Origin: an uncultured Gammaproteobacteria bacterium
Lineage (GTDB): Bacteria > Pseudomonadota > Gammaproteobacteria > Arenicellales > UBA868
Assembly (NCBI GenBank): GCA_913051905.1
Contig: CAJXBY010000064.1
Span: 1-13,020, forward strand
DNA: 13,020 nt
Direction of reading: 5' to 3'
Shown here: piece after piece, positions 1 through 6,397 of the stretch
How the letters are laid out: each line of letters begins with the position of its first letter
How positions within the stretch are numbered: the stretch's first letter is position 1
Translations under genes and position numbers: made by a program
Notes under the pieces: generated by a model
Seen by the model: the letters and a program-made list of their open reading frames with translations, nothing else
Databases searched by the model: none
What the model was told of the DNA's origin: nothing

Positions 1-803
1 TGCTTTACGCCCACGCCGACGCGGATGCTGCCACCCGCTGCTTCGATACTCTTCTGCATAGCCCGGGTGATAGCCCCCATACCCCCCACGGGCAACCCTG
101 TGGAGCCTCTCAAGTATTGTTTGCGTGGATCATGGACTTCCCCGACACTCGAAGACGCCAATGACAAAGGACGCATCAACAGCATGTAGGCCGTACCGGG
201 GGTATAGGGTCCGACTAAATTAGAAGTCGCGCTGATGGCACCAATGACCGATTTGAGTTCTTCGGATTCGAACCATTCGTCCAGTAGGTCTTTCAGGCTG
301 CCGAGGACAACTTTTGAAAAGGTATGCTCGTCTTCGGGCGTTCTCAGTTTCTGTGCAAGCGCCTTAATCGTGGGCGGAGGATCAAAAAGAGACACGCCCA
401 GTCTTAGTGCAAAATCGTTCAGGTATGAAAAAAATTCGCGATAGGAATTGACGTCATTTTCAGAAAATTTTCTGATCTCCTCGGCCGTTTTCTGCGGATC
501 TCTCCACGCCACCAGGGCGCGGCCACCCGGAAACGGCACAACCAGAGAGGGGTCCGGTGATCTAAACTCCAGACCGTACTGTTTCAGATCAAGATCACGC
601 ACCACTTTCGGCTCAAGCGAACCGGGAGAATTAGGCATTGAAGCCTTGAAGCCCGGCATGAATTCGTATTCCGTACAAACTCCTCCGACACGATCACGGC
701 GCTCCAAAACGAGCGTGTTAAGACCCGATCGGGCTAGGTAGGCCGCACAGGTCAGGCCGTTGTGGCCCGCCCCGATCACCACGACATCCGCTTTACTGCT
801 CAT
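1..803 (-). CDS. Phytoene-desaturase/PYROXD2-like FAD-dependent oxidoreductase, C-terminus cut by window edge
   Basis: About 267 N-terminal residues are visible; the gene continues beyond position 1. It starts at ATG 803, giving [16 protein letters not shown]. The FAD-binding Rossmann motif GxGxxG lies at residues 11-16, a beta-2 acidic residue (Glu34) in LVLERR should contact the adenosine ribose, and a Gly-Gly pair sits at 40-41. Further in, the segments PGTAYMLL and [14 protein letters not shown] are typical of the phytoene desaturase/PYROXD2 (NAD(P)/FAD-dependent amine-oxidase-fold) family, whose full members are about 500-550 residues. The natural substrate of such bacterial homologues is usually unknown; carotenoid desaturation should not be assumed because no other carotenoid gene is nearby. 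The start codon lies inside the end of the upstream GMC gene, an 11-bp overlap (793-803) that implies co-transcription and probable translational coupling. The family call is firm, the reaction unknown. Confidence 0.85.
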   Translation of the reverse strand, partial: MSSKADVVVIGAGHNGLTCAAYLARSGLNTLVLERRDRVGGVCTEYEFMPGFKASMPNSPGSLEPKVVRDLDLKQYGLEFRSPDPSLVVPFPGGRALVAWRDPQKTAEEIRKFSENDVNSYREFFSYLNDFALRLGVSLFDPPPTIKALAQKLRTPEDEHTFSKVVLGSLKDLLDEWFESEELKSVIGAISATSNLVGPYTPGTAYMLLMRPLSLASSSVGEVHDPRKQYLRGSTGLPVGGMGAITRAMQKSIEAAGGSIRVGVGVK

Positions 804-2442
804 AACCTATCTTGCAGTCGGCATCTTCAGGGCAGAGCGGTGATCTGCCGCGTATTGCATCGGCGATCTTTTCAGCCAACATGACGGTTGGCGCGTTGGT
901 GTTACCGGACGTGATCTGCGGCATGATGGATGCATCGACCACCCGGAGCCGATCAATTCCATGCACCCTTCCCTGCTCGTCAACAACAGACTCAGGATCT
1001 GATCCCATTTTGCAGGTGCCACAAGGGTGCTTGGTGGAGCGCAAAGTGTCCTGGATAAATTGATTGAGATCATCCTGCCCTTTAACCAAGCCGCCGGGTG
1101 AGATTTCTTTTCCGGTATAGGGCCTGAAAGAATCTGTACGAAATATCTCTCGGGTATTTTCGATGCCGGCACGAAGCGCTGCGTAATCCTCTTGATGTTG
1201 AAGGTAATTGAAAACGATGGATGGTTGGACGGCTGGATCACTGCTTTTCAACTGGATACGACCCCGACTGTTTGAACGCAGATAACTCAATGCGACCTGA
1301 AACCCGTGCTTCTGCCTGGGCGGCATTCCATCTTCATCGACGAGAAGAGGAATAAACATCATCTGCAGATCCGGGCGACTGAGATTCTGACTGGACTTAA
1401 TGTAACCCGCTGTCTCGAAATGATTTGTAGCACCCAACCCTTTTCTTGTTGCCAGCCAACGAATTGCGATGAGGGCTTTTCTATAGAACTTAAGCGAGCT
1501 TGTCGTGGTGATAGGTTGCAGTGACTCATATTTAATATTGACGTTTACGTGGTCCTGAAGATTGCGACCTACACCAGGGAGATCCAGAACCGGCAGGATT
1601 CCAAACCGATTGAAGTCTTGCACCGGTCCGATACCGGAAAGCATCAACAGTTTTGGAGAATTGATTGACCCTGCGCTCAGTATGGTTTCCCTGGACGATC
1701 GAATCAGCTGATTTTTTCCACCGGATTTAAGTTCCACACCCTGGGCACAATTACCCTTCATTGAGAGCTTGGTCACGGTTATGTCAGAGACTACGGTTAA
1801 ATTCTTTCGCCCGCGGACCGGATCCAGATAAGCGCTGGATCCGCTCTCCCTTGTGCCGCGACGAATTGCCTGGTCCACTAATCCGAACCCTTCCTGCCGC
1901 TCACCATTGGGATCGTGATTCCACGGGTGACCGGCTTCTATAGCCGCCTGAGAAAACACCTCGCATAAAGCGTTAGAAAATTGCGGCACGGTTACCGCCA
2001 GAGGTCCATTTCCACCCCTGAATTGACTGGCGCCACCGGAAAACGATTCAAGCTTTCGAAAGTAGGGCAAGCAGTGCTTGAAAGACCAGCTGTCAAATCC
2101 TGTGACCTTCGCCCATTCGTCATAATCAAGTCGATGCCCTCTCACAAAACACATCGCGTTAATTGAAGATGAACCCCCCAAGACTTTCCCCCGAGGGCAA
2201 TAGAGCTGTCGATTATTCAGGTAGGGTTCGGGATCCCCCATGTAATTCCAATCATATTTCGAGCTGTTGATTGCATGCGCAAACGCTGTTGGCATCTTGA
2301 GCAGCATGCTGTTGTCTTGCGGACCTGCTTCCAGAAGCAGTACAGACACATCAGGATCTTCAGACAAACGATTTGCCAGTACACAGCCTGCAGAACCCGC
2401 CCCGACAACAATATAGTCATAGCTGGATTCTGCAATCGACAT
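793..2442 (-). CDS. GMC-family FAD oxidoreductase (choline/alcohol dehydrogenase-like)
   Basis: A 549-residue flavoprotein of the glucose-methanol-choline family, full length. The N-terminal dinucleotide-binding motif GAGSAG is at residues 14-19, followed by the ribose-binding Glu38 in LLLEAG. GMC signature 1 begins at [15 protein letters not shown] (83-97), and signature 2 is seen as [16 protein letters not shown] in the middle of the protein. The C-terminal catalytic pair is present: His472 in HPCGTCKMG and Asn516 in GNTNAPTVM. Family members oxidise primary alcohols, choline, polyethylene glycol or other hydroxyl compounds to aldehydes, with FAD as hydride acceptor. No signal peptide is seen, so it is probably cytoplasmic or loosely membrane-associated. 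The ATG at 2442 has only a weak GATGAG-like ribosome site. A 130-bp gap separates it from the GST gene upstream, and its stop overlaps the next FAD gene by 11 bp. It is visibly poorer in G+C than the right half of the window. Substrate specificity cannot be told; choline dehydrogenase (BetA) is only one possibility. Confidence 0.93.
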   Translation of the reverse strand: MSIAESSYDYIVVGAGSAGCVLANRLSEDPDVSVLLLEAGPQDNSMLLKMPTAFAHAINSSKYDWNYMGDPEPYLNNRQLYCPRGKVLGGSSSINAMCFVRGHRLDYDEWAKVTGFDSWSFKHCLPYFRKLESFSGGASQFRGGNGPLAVTVPQFSNALCEVFSQAAIEAGHPWNHDPNGERQEGFGLVDQAIRRGTRESGSSAYLDPVRGRKNLTVVSDITVTKLSMKGNCAQGVELKSGGKNQLIRSSRETILSAGSINSPKLLMLSGIGPVQDFNRFGILPVLDLPGVGRNLQDHVNVNIKYESLQPITTTSSLKFYRKALIAIRWLATRKGLGATNHFETAGYIKSSQNLSRPDLQMMFIPLLVDEDGMPPRQKHGFQVALSYLRSNSRGRIQLKSSDPAVQPSIVFNYLQHQEDYAALRAGIENTREIFRTDSFRPYTGKEISPGGLVKGQDDLNQFIQDTLRSTKHPCGTCKMGSDPESVVDEQGRVHGIDRLRVVDASIMPQITSGNTNAPTVMLAEKIADAIRGRSPLCPEDADCKIGYEQ

Positions 2443-2572
2443 AGTAATGGACTCATCTTTGCCAGGAAAACCCGGTCACGTTTGGCACAAACAGCATTTC
2501 GACTAAGTAAAAACCGTGGTTTCGAGCCCCTGCAGTTTTCGTCTATTGCGTCAGCGATAGGCTGTGCAAGCG
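2443..2572. other. Intergenic gap between GST and GMC genes
   Basis: This 130-bp gap lies between two co-oriented minus-strand genes. I find no convincing -35/-10 pair, no hairpin followed by a T-run, and no small ORF with a ribosome site. It is long enough to hold an internal promoter for the GMC/FAD pair, but none can be shown. Local composition changes near here, the sequence to the left being poorer in G+C. Confidence 0.4.
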
Positions 2573-3193
2573 CTAAGTATCGTCACGAAGTCTAAGCACC
2601 TTCTCAAGTGCAGGGCGTGCCCTCAACCTGTCGATATAGGCGGTGACGTTATGCAATTCCGATAGATCGGTGCCGATCTGCTGGGAAATCAGGCAGGCGT
2701 GCCCGGTCACGGTGTCTGCCGCGGTAAATTCACCCACCAGGTAGTCGTTGCCTTCGAGTTGAATGTCGACGGGTCTCAACAAATTACCCAAGAGCTTGAG
2801 TGCCCGCTTAGCGTGTACCTCAGAGCGCCGGTCCGGCGGCAGCAGGATCGCCTCAACCACGTAGTTGCCAATCGGCCCCATCAGCATGCCCTCGGCATAG
2901 TGCAGCCACTGCAGGTAGACCGGAAAATCCGGAGAGTCAGCCGGCGGTGCGAAACGTCCCTCTCCATAGCGGGCGAGAAGGTACTGGGCGATGGCCGTAC
3001 TCTCGGTAATCCGCACGTCGCCGTCATCCAGTACCGGGACCCGCCCATTCGGGTTAACGGCGAGGTATTCCGGCGAGCGCATCGCCTTGTCTCCTAGCCG
3101 GTAGCGTTCAATATCGTAGTCAAGGCCAAGTTCGTTCAGCAGCCACGCCGTTCGTTCGGCCCGTGTGCTCGGGGCAAAATAAAGTTTCATCAT
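2573..3193 (-). CDS. Glutathione S-transferase family protein (first of two)
   Basis: This 206-residue protein is the usual length for a cytosolic GST. The N-terminal thioredoxin-fold domain spans about residues 2-80. It starts KLYFAPSTRAERTAW, with Ser9/Thr10 near the place of the catalytic hydroxyl or thiol residue. The glutathione-site signature follows: the cis-proline in RVPVL (Val52-Pro53) and the Glu64-Ser65 pair in ITESTAIAQYL. Residues of about 90-206 form the helical C-terminal domain. The expected role is conjugation of glutathione to an electrophile, or a glutathione-dependent isomerisation or peroxide step. ATG 3193 is followed directly by a second ATG (3190); the ribosome site is weak (AGGT), so either may be used. 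The gene lies 34 bp downstream of the Rieske oxygenase gene in the same direction and is very likely in its operon, which fits detoxifying reactive oxygenation products. The family is certain; class and substrate are not. Confidence 0.92.
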   Translation of the reverse strand: MMKLYFAPSTRAERTAWLLNELGLDYDIERYRLGDKAMRSPEYLAVNPNGRVPVLDDGDVRITESTAIAQYLLARYGEGRFAPPADSPDFPVYLQWLHYAEGMLMGPIGNYVVEAILLPPDRRSEVHAKRALKLLGNLLRPVDIQLEGNDYLVGEFTAADTVTGHACLISQQIGTDLSELHNVTAYIDRLRARPALEKVLRLRDDT

Positions 3194-3227
3194 TGTGTTT
3201 ACCTAGAGTTGGAGTCAGTCATACACC

Positions 3228-4376
3228 TCATACAGAATCTGAGAGCGCCTGATCTATCAGATCGTTGAACCGACGTAAAGCCCATTCGTTGCGCCCGTAC
3301 TGAATATGCGACATGGCACCGCTATTCATTGAACGCTGAATCGATTCTCCCAACAGAAAATCTTCATCCAGCACTTCTACCGTAATGTCGTGATTGTGCT
3401 GCCAGTGGTCATTCTTGCTTTCTTTCAATTCAGCAGGCACCAGCGTAGTGATCCTGATTTCGGTCTCATCCGGGGATACAGGCCGGAAGTCAATCCAGTC
3501 CACATGATGGTGTTGGACCAATAAGGCCGTTGTGGGGAACAACGAGTACAACACATGGCTGCAATCGCGAATGCGTTGCTGATCTTCGGGAAGCGATGCG
3601 ACTTCGGTCAATGCCTTGGTGGGCAGCACCAGGCGCAGATGCCTGCCCAATGCTTCGATCACCGCGGTATTGTTCAGAAACAAAGGGCCAATAGTCTCTT
3701 TGTGGGCAAAGGAGAAATGATAAGTCTCCACCCCGCCTTCTGAGAGTAACTTCCAGTTTGCACGCCACCTTTTGACATTTTTCTCAAAGACGGTCAATTG
3801 GTCCATCCCAAGCCAGTCCAGATCGGACACGACCCCCGCCAGGTCGGTTTCCAAGTGCTGTTCGGCGTCGCCATCCGCGGCAGGACACGCCCATACAAAC
3901 CCGTATTTCTCGATGCCCGGCAGTTGCAGCAGGCCATTATTGCCCTTATCGATGTTTGGAAAACAGTGGTGCTCATCCGACACCGACTGCAACTGCCCAT
4001 TGGTGTTGTACGACCAGGCATGGTACGGGCAGGTGATGCGTTTATTGAAAGTCACCTCACCACCGGCAAGTGGCGTGCCACGGTGACGGCACATATTGTG
4101 GAACACACGGGCGTGACCCTCAGCATCACGACTGACGAGCAGACTGCCGAGCGACGTTTCCGTGGCAACGAAACTGTCCGGTGTGGGCAGCTCGGAACAA
4201 TGGACCAGGGGCACCGGCTTTACGCTGTGCAGCAGCCGAACTTCTTCATCAAACTGCCGCTGACTGCGGTAGCGGTCGGTATCCGACAGGGCCTCGGCGT
4301 CACCCAGAGTCGTTGTCCTGTCCTCACTCAATAACTGGCAACGGCGGATCAGCTCGAGTTCAGTACTGCGGTCCAT
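3228..4376 (-). CDS. Rieske non-heme iron oxygenase, alpha (catalytic) subunit
   Basis: Start ATG 4376 is chosen over an in-frame ATG at 4397 because AAGGAG stands 7 nt before it; this gives 382 residues. The Rieske [2Fe-2S] ligands are Cys96-x-His98 and, 17 residues on, Cys116-x2-His119 (CRH...CPYH). The C-terminal catalytic domain carries the mononuclear iron ligands His220 and His225 in ETYHFSFAH and a likely third ligand Asp339 in DEDFLLGESIQR. The residue that would bridge the two metal centres is Glu217, not the Asp of naphthalene dioxygenase. Enzymes of this family hydroxylate aromatic rings or remove N-/O-methyl groups, using electrons from a reductase. No reductase, ferredoxin or beta subunit gene is adjacent. 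It shares direction and close spacing with the downstream GST (34 bp) and lies 103 bp after the GFA-family gene. A monooxygenase/demethylase role is as likely as a dioxygenase one. Confidence 0.92.
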   Translation of the reverse strand: MDRSTELELIRRCQLLSEDRTTTLGDAEALSDTDRYRSQRQFDEEVRLLHSVKPVPLVHCSELPTPDSFVATETSLGSLLVSRDAEGHARVFHNMCRHRGTPLAGGEVTFNKRITCPYHAWSYNTNGQLQSVSDEHHCFPNIDKGNNGLLQLPGIEKYGFVWACPAADGDAEQHLETDLAGVVSDLDWLGMDQLTVFEKNVKRWRANWKLLSEGGVETYHFSFAHKETIGPLFLNNTAVIEALGRHLRLVLPTKALTEVASLPEDQQRIRDCSHVLYSLFPTTALLVQHHHVDWIDFRPVSPDETEIRITTLVPAELKESKNDHWQHNHDITVEVLDEDFLLGESIQRSMNSGAMSHIQYGRNEWALRRFNDLIDQALSDSV

Positions 4377-4383
4377 GACTGTT

Positions 4384-4389
4384 CTCCTT
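4384..4389 (-). promoter_or_regulatory. Shine-Dalgarno AAGGAG deciding the Rieske oxygenase start
   Basis: On the minus strand AAGGAG precedes ATG 4376 with a 7-nt spacer (AACAGTC). It lies between that ATG and the upstream in-frame ATG at 4397, so it can only serve the shorter protein. Confidence 0.8.
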
Positions 4390-4479
4390 GATCCCAAGTT
4401 ACGTCGGGAGGAATCATAGGTAGAGGGAAGAGAGTGCGCCTAAATGCGGAGACCCGGGGTTTTGGGTTGTCTTTCTGAT

Positions 4480-4875
4480 TTAAACCGATGTACTTTCATT
4501 ACCCTTGCGATTCGCCATGTACTCTTCCCAGTTCCGCCCGTCAAAAAGGCCCAACTCGTAGTCCGCCTCATCCAGATCAAAATCATCAAGGCAACGGACA
4601 TTGACAATATAGTTGTCCGGAGACGATCGGGGATGTCCAAACGTATGTATGCCGCAATGCCTGCAGAAAAAATGCGATGATACCTTGGTGTTGAACTGAT
4701 AAAGACTCAGAGCACTCTCGCCCTGTAAAAGGCGGAAATCCGAAGGCGCCGCATAGGTGAAAAGCGCCCCCTTCTTGATGCAGATCGAGCAGTTGCAGTG
4801 CTCCAGCCGTGAAAGATCCGCCTTAATCTCGAATCGAACGGTTCTGCAGTGACAACTCCCGTGATAAGTATTCAT
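4480..4875 (-). CDS. GFA/CENP-V-family zinc-binding protein (glutathione-dependent formaldehyde-activating-like)
   Basis: A 131-residue protein, typical length for the GFA (CENP-V/GFA) family. The zinc-ligand pattern is complete: Cys8 and Cys10 in GSCHCRTV, Cys27-Cys29-Cys32 in HCNCSIC, and Cys71-Cys74 in FFCRHCG, followed by GIHTFGH. The family takes its name from the enzyme that speeds the condensation of glutathione with formaldehyde, but most homologues have no proven activity and simply share the fold. The start at 4875 has AAGGA a few nucleotides upstream. It is the first gene of the leftward block, so a promoter is expected in 4876-5145. Its position before a Rieske oxygenase and a GST makes a glutathione-linked role, such as trapping formaldehyde released by demethylation, an attractive inference, but the sequence does not prove it. 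Confidence 0.9.
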   Translation of the reverse strand: MNTYHGSCHCRTVRFEIKADLSRLEHCNCSICIKKGALFTYAAPSDFRLLQGESALSLYQFNTKVSSHFFCRHCGIHTFGHPRSSPDNYIVNVRCLDDFDLDEADYELGLFDGRNWEEYMANRKGNESTSV

Positions 4876-5145
4876 AGGTCCTTCAGGAAGCGAGCCTCCT
4901 TATTGCAGTTCATCCCAGCAACCGGAGCTCGCCAAAAGTTGTTTCATATCGGGTATCTTATCCTCTACCACTTATCTTTGTCCGTGAAGAAAGGCCCGGT
5001 GAGCTCTTTATGAATGAATTCCACAGTACATTCCAGCGCAAGTCAGGATCGTAGAATTGGGTGAAATGTTGTCAAGAGTGAAAACAACGCCTGACTGGTT
5101 TAGTCTGTGTAGACTCACACCAGACTGAGGACTGACGGGGGAACA
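4876..5145. promoter_or_regulatory. Divergent intergenic region between GFA-family gene (left) and GST gene (right)
   Basis: This 270-bp region carries the 5' ends of both the leftward and the rightward gene runs, so it should hold two promoters. The only structure I can support is the dyad at 5095-5123. TTGTCA at 5069-5074 could be a plus-strand -35, but no good -10 lies 16-18 bp downstream. I could not assign a leftward promoter. Small ORFs here have no ribosome sites. Confidence 0.5.
5095..5123. promoter_or_regulatory. Two-part inverted repeat (candidate operator) upstream of the second GST gene
   Basis: Arms read CTGGT-N2-AGTCT-GTGT-AGACT-N3-ACCAG: a perfect 5-bp inner pair around a 4-nt centre and a perfect 5-bp outer pair, offset by one base. 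A further AGACT follows at 5122-5126 as a direct repeat of the inner right half. The dyad ends 22 bp before the start codon of the GST gene, where a repressor or activator could act. It could instead form a hairpin in the leader mRNA. No regulator gene is in the window to pair with it. Confidence 0.5.
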
Positions 5146-5814
5146 ATGCTGAGAATATGGGGTAGACCGACTTCCATCTGCACGCAACGGGTGCTGTGGG
5201 CCTGTGCAGAGCTCAATCTCGAATATGACCTGACCCTGGCCAGTGCCACCATGGGCGAACAGGGTCATATCTCGAGCGGACATACACCCTATGGTATCGT
5301 CGATACGACCAACTATAAGGAAATGAACCCCAACAGCACGGTGCCCGTTATCAAGGACGGCGATTACACGCTGTGGGAATCCAATTCGATTGTGGCCTAC
5401 CTCGCACTTCGCTACGGACCCGCCGAACTCTACCGGGACGACATACAGGTCTTTGCCCAAGCCAGCCAATGGATGGCCTGGACCAACGAACATCTCGATT
5501 CTGGCCTGCACACACTGGTGATGGAAAAGGTCCGGCTGGCCGAGGAGCTGCGGTCGCCCGAGGCGATAAAACCCGCACAGGAGAAGATCATCCGGGAGCT
5601 TGAAGTGCTCGAACAACACCTTCAAAACCGGCCTTTTGTCTGTGGCAGCCAGTTCACCATGGGAGACATCAGCCTTGGTGCTGCCGTATACCGCGGCCAT
5701 TTACTGGGTGCCCGCTCTCCGTCGATGTCCCACGTCGAGGCATGGCAGGCCAGGTTGAGAGAAAGACCAGCATTTCTGGAGCATATTGCACCCCAGAAAA
5801 ATCACCTGGCCTGA
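5146..5814 (+). CDS. Glutathione S-transferase family protein (second of two)
   Basis: A 222-residue GST. The N-terminal thioredoxin-fold domain opens with IWGRPTSICTQRVLW; Ser10 is in the position of the family's glutathione-activating residue. A longer loop (about residues 36-56) precedes the G-site elements: the cis-proline in STVPVI (Val66-Pro67) and the Glu78-Ser79 pair in LWESNSIVAYLALRYG. The helical C-terminal domain runs from about residue 95. This subtype, starting M-L-x-I-W-G-R, is common in Proteobacteria and clearly differs from the other GST in this window, so the two are not a recent duplication. ATG 5146 is preceded by a GGGGGA tract that can serve as a ribosome site. It is the first gene of the rightward run and lies directly after the dyad at 5095-5123. 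The likely role is glutathione transfer to, or reductive removal from, an electrophilic metabolite; the substrate is unknown. Confidence 0.92.
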   Translation: MLRIWGRPTSICTQRVLWACAELNLEYDLTLASATMGEQGHISSGHTPYGIVDTTNYKEMNPNSTVPVIKDGDYTLWESNSIVAYLALRYGPAELYRDDIQVFAQASQWMAWTNEHLDSGLHTLVMEKVRLAEELRSPEAIKPAQEKIIRELEVLEQHLQNRPFVCGSQFTMGDISLGAAVYRGHLLGARSPSMSHVEAWQARLRERPAFLEHIAPQKNHLA

Positions 5815-5867
5815 AACCGGTGAGCATTTAAGAGCCAAACTCGACCAAACTGTATGAGTACGTTTAC

Positions 5868-5896
5868 TTCCGGGCACCGATTCTAAAAATCCGGAA
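5868..5896. repeat. Short inverted repeat TTCCGG...CCGGAA upstream of the NTF2-like gene
   Basis: Perfect 6-bp arms (5868-5873 and 5891-5896) are separated by 17 nt in the 141-bp gap after the GST gene. A TACAAT hexamer (5897-5902), a fair -10 match, directly abuts the right arm, but no -35 is seen at the right distance. This could be an operator or chance. Confidence 0.25.
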
Positions 5897-5907
5897 TACA
5901 ATTCAAC

Positions 5908-5941
5908 TGGGGGTTTCCAGAAGCCCTTGCAACACCCCCCA
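5908..5941 (+). repeat. G/C-rich potential hairpin next to the NTF2-like gene's ribosome site
   Basis: TGGGGG (5908-5913) can pair with CCCCCA (5936-5941) around a 22-nt loop, ending just before the ACCGGAGAG ribosome site of the gene starting at 5956. Such a stem could affect translation; no T-run follows, so it is not an intrinsic terminator. Confidence 0.3.
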
Positions 5942-5955
5942 ACCGGAGAGACCGC

Positions 5956-6393
5956 ATGAGCCAACCCAACGAACTGTCGGCCAAAGACTACCAGGACATT
6001 CAGAACTTGTATGCACTGTACAACCTCAGCAGTGATGCCGCGGACTCCGAGACCTATGCCTCGTGTTTCACCGACAACGGGGTGCTCGAGGCGCCCGATA
6101 TAGGTATCAGTGTTTCCGGCCGGGATGCCCTGATTGCTCACAAGGAACGGGATAAAGCCAATCGTGGCAACAAATACCGACGGCACTGGAATGGCAGCCT
6201 GCATCTGGTGATGAAACCCGACGGCTCAGTCCTGGGGCGCTGTTACCTGATTGCCTACAACGGTTTGCCGGGCCAGCTTCCGGAACTGGCAGACTGCGGC
6301 GTATATGAAGACACCGTGATTAGGGATAACGGTCAGTGGAAATTTTCCCGGCGTTCTCTAACCATGGATGCGTCGAGCTGGGGAAAGAACTGA
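5956..6393 (+). CDS. NTF2/SnoaL-like fold protein
   Basis: A 145-residue protein with the pattern of the SnoaL-like/nuclear transport factor 2 superfamily. It has an N-terminal helix pair (DYQDIQNLYALYNLSSDAAD), the SETYASCFTDNGVLEAP segment that matches the family's aspartate-containing turn into the first strand, then G-R-D-A-L-I and a cone of beta strands. The strands include YRRHWNGSLHLVM (His77) and a C-terminal VYEDTVIRDNGQWKFSRR. Members include polyketide cyclases, ketosteroid isomerase-like enzymes, dehydratases and small dioxygenase subunits, and most are uncharacterised. GGAGAG before ATG 5956 is a good ribosome site. Its stop is 4 bp before the amidase start, so the two are surely co-transcribed. 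The enzyme activity is unknown; a lyase or isomerase step on a small hydrophobic substrate is an inference from the fold alone. Confidence 0.85.
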   Translation: MSQPNELSAKDYQDIQNLYALYNLSSDAADSETYASCFTDNGVLEAPDIGISVSGRDALIAHKERDKANRGNKYRRHWNGSLHLVMKPDGSVLGRCYLIAYNGLPGQLPELADCGVYEDTVIRDNGQWKFSRRSLTMDASSWGKN

Positions 6394-6397
6394 GGTC

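Noticed and set aside
235..741. Two short plus-strand open frames near the left edge
   Set aside because: Both are antisense to the partial FAD oxidoreductase, whose minus-strand frame has GxGxxG and family motifs and runs off the window.
3798..4334. Plus-strand open frame of 178 codons
   Set aside because: It is antisense to the Rieske oxygenase, covering its cluster-binding motif, and has no recognisable protein pattern or ribosome site.
5069..5097. sigma-70 promoter with -35 TTGTCA upstream of the second GST gene
   Set aside because: The hexamer 17 bp downstream (TGACTG) is a poor -10, and no better one is found at 16 or 18 bp.
5008..5700. Long minus-strand open frame of 230 codons
   Set aside because: It lies antisense to a clear GST gene, has no ribosome site and shows no family pattern; the GST reading frame explains the codon structure.
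2573..5814. The two GST genes as a recent tandem duplication
   Set aside because: They differ in length, N-terminal catalytic region and loop structure, and lie on opposite strands; they belong to different GST subtypes.
5956..6393. NTF2-fold protein as the beta subunit of the Rieske oxygenase
   Set aside because: The fold class is shared, but at 145 residues it is shorter than usual beta subunits, is on the opposite strand 1.6 kb away and is tightly linked to the amidase instead.
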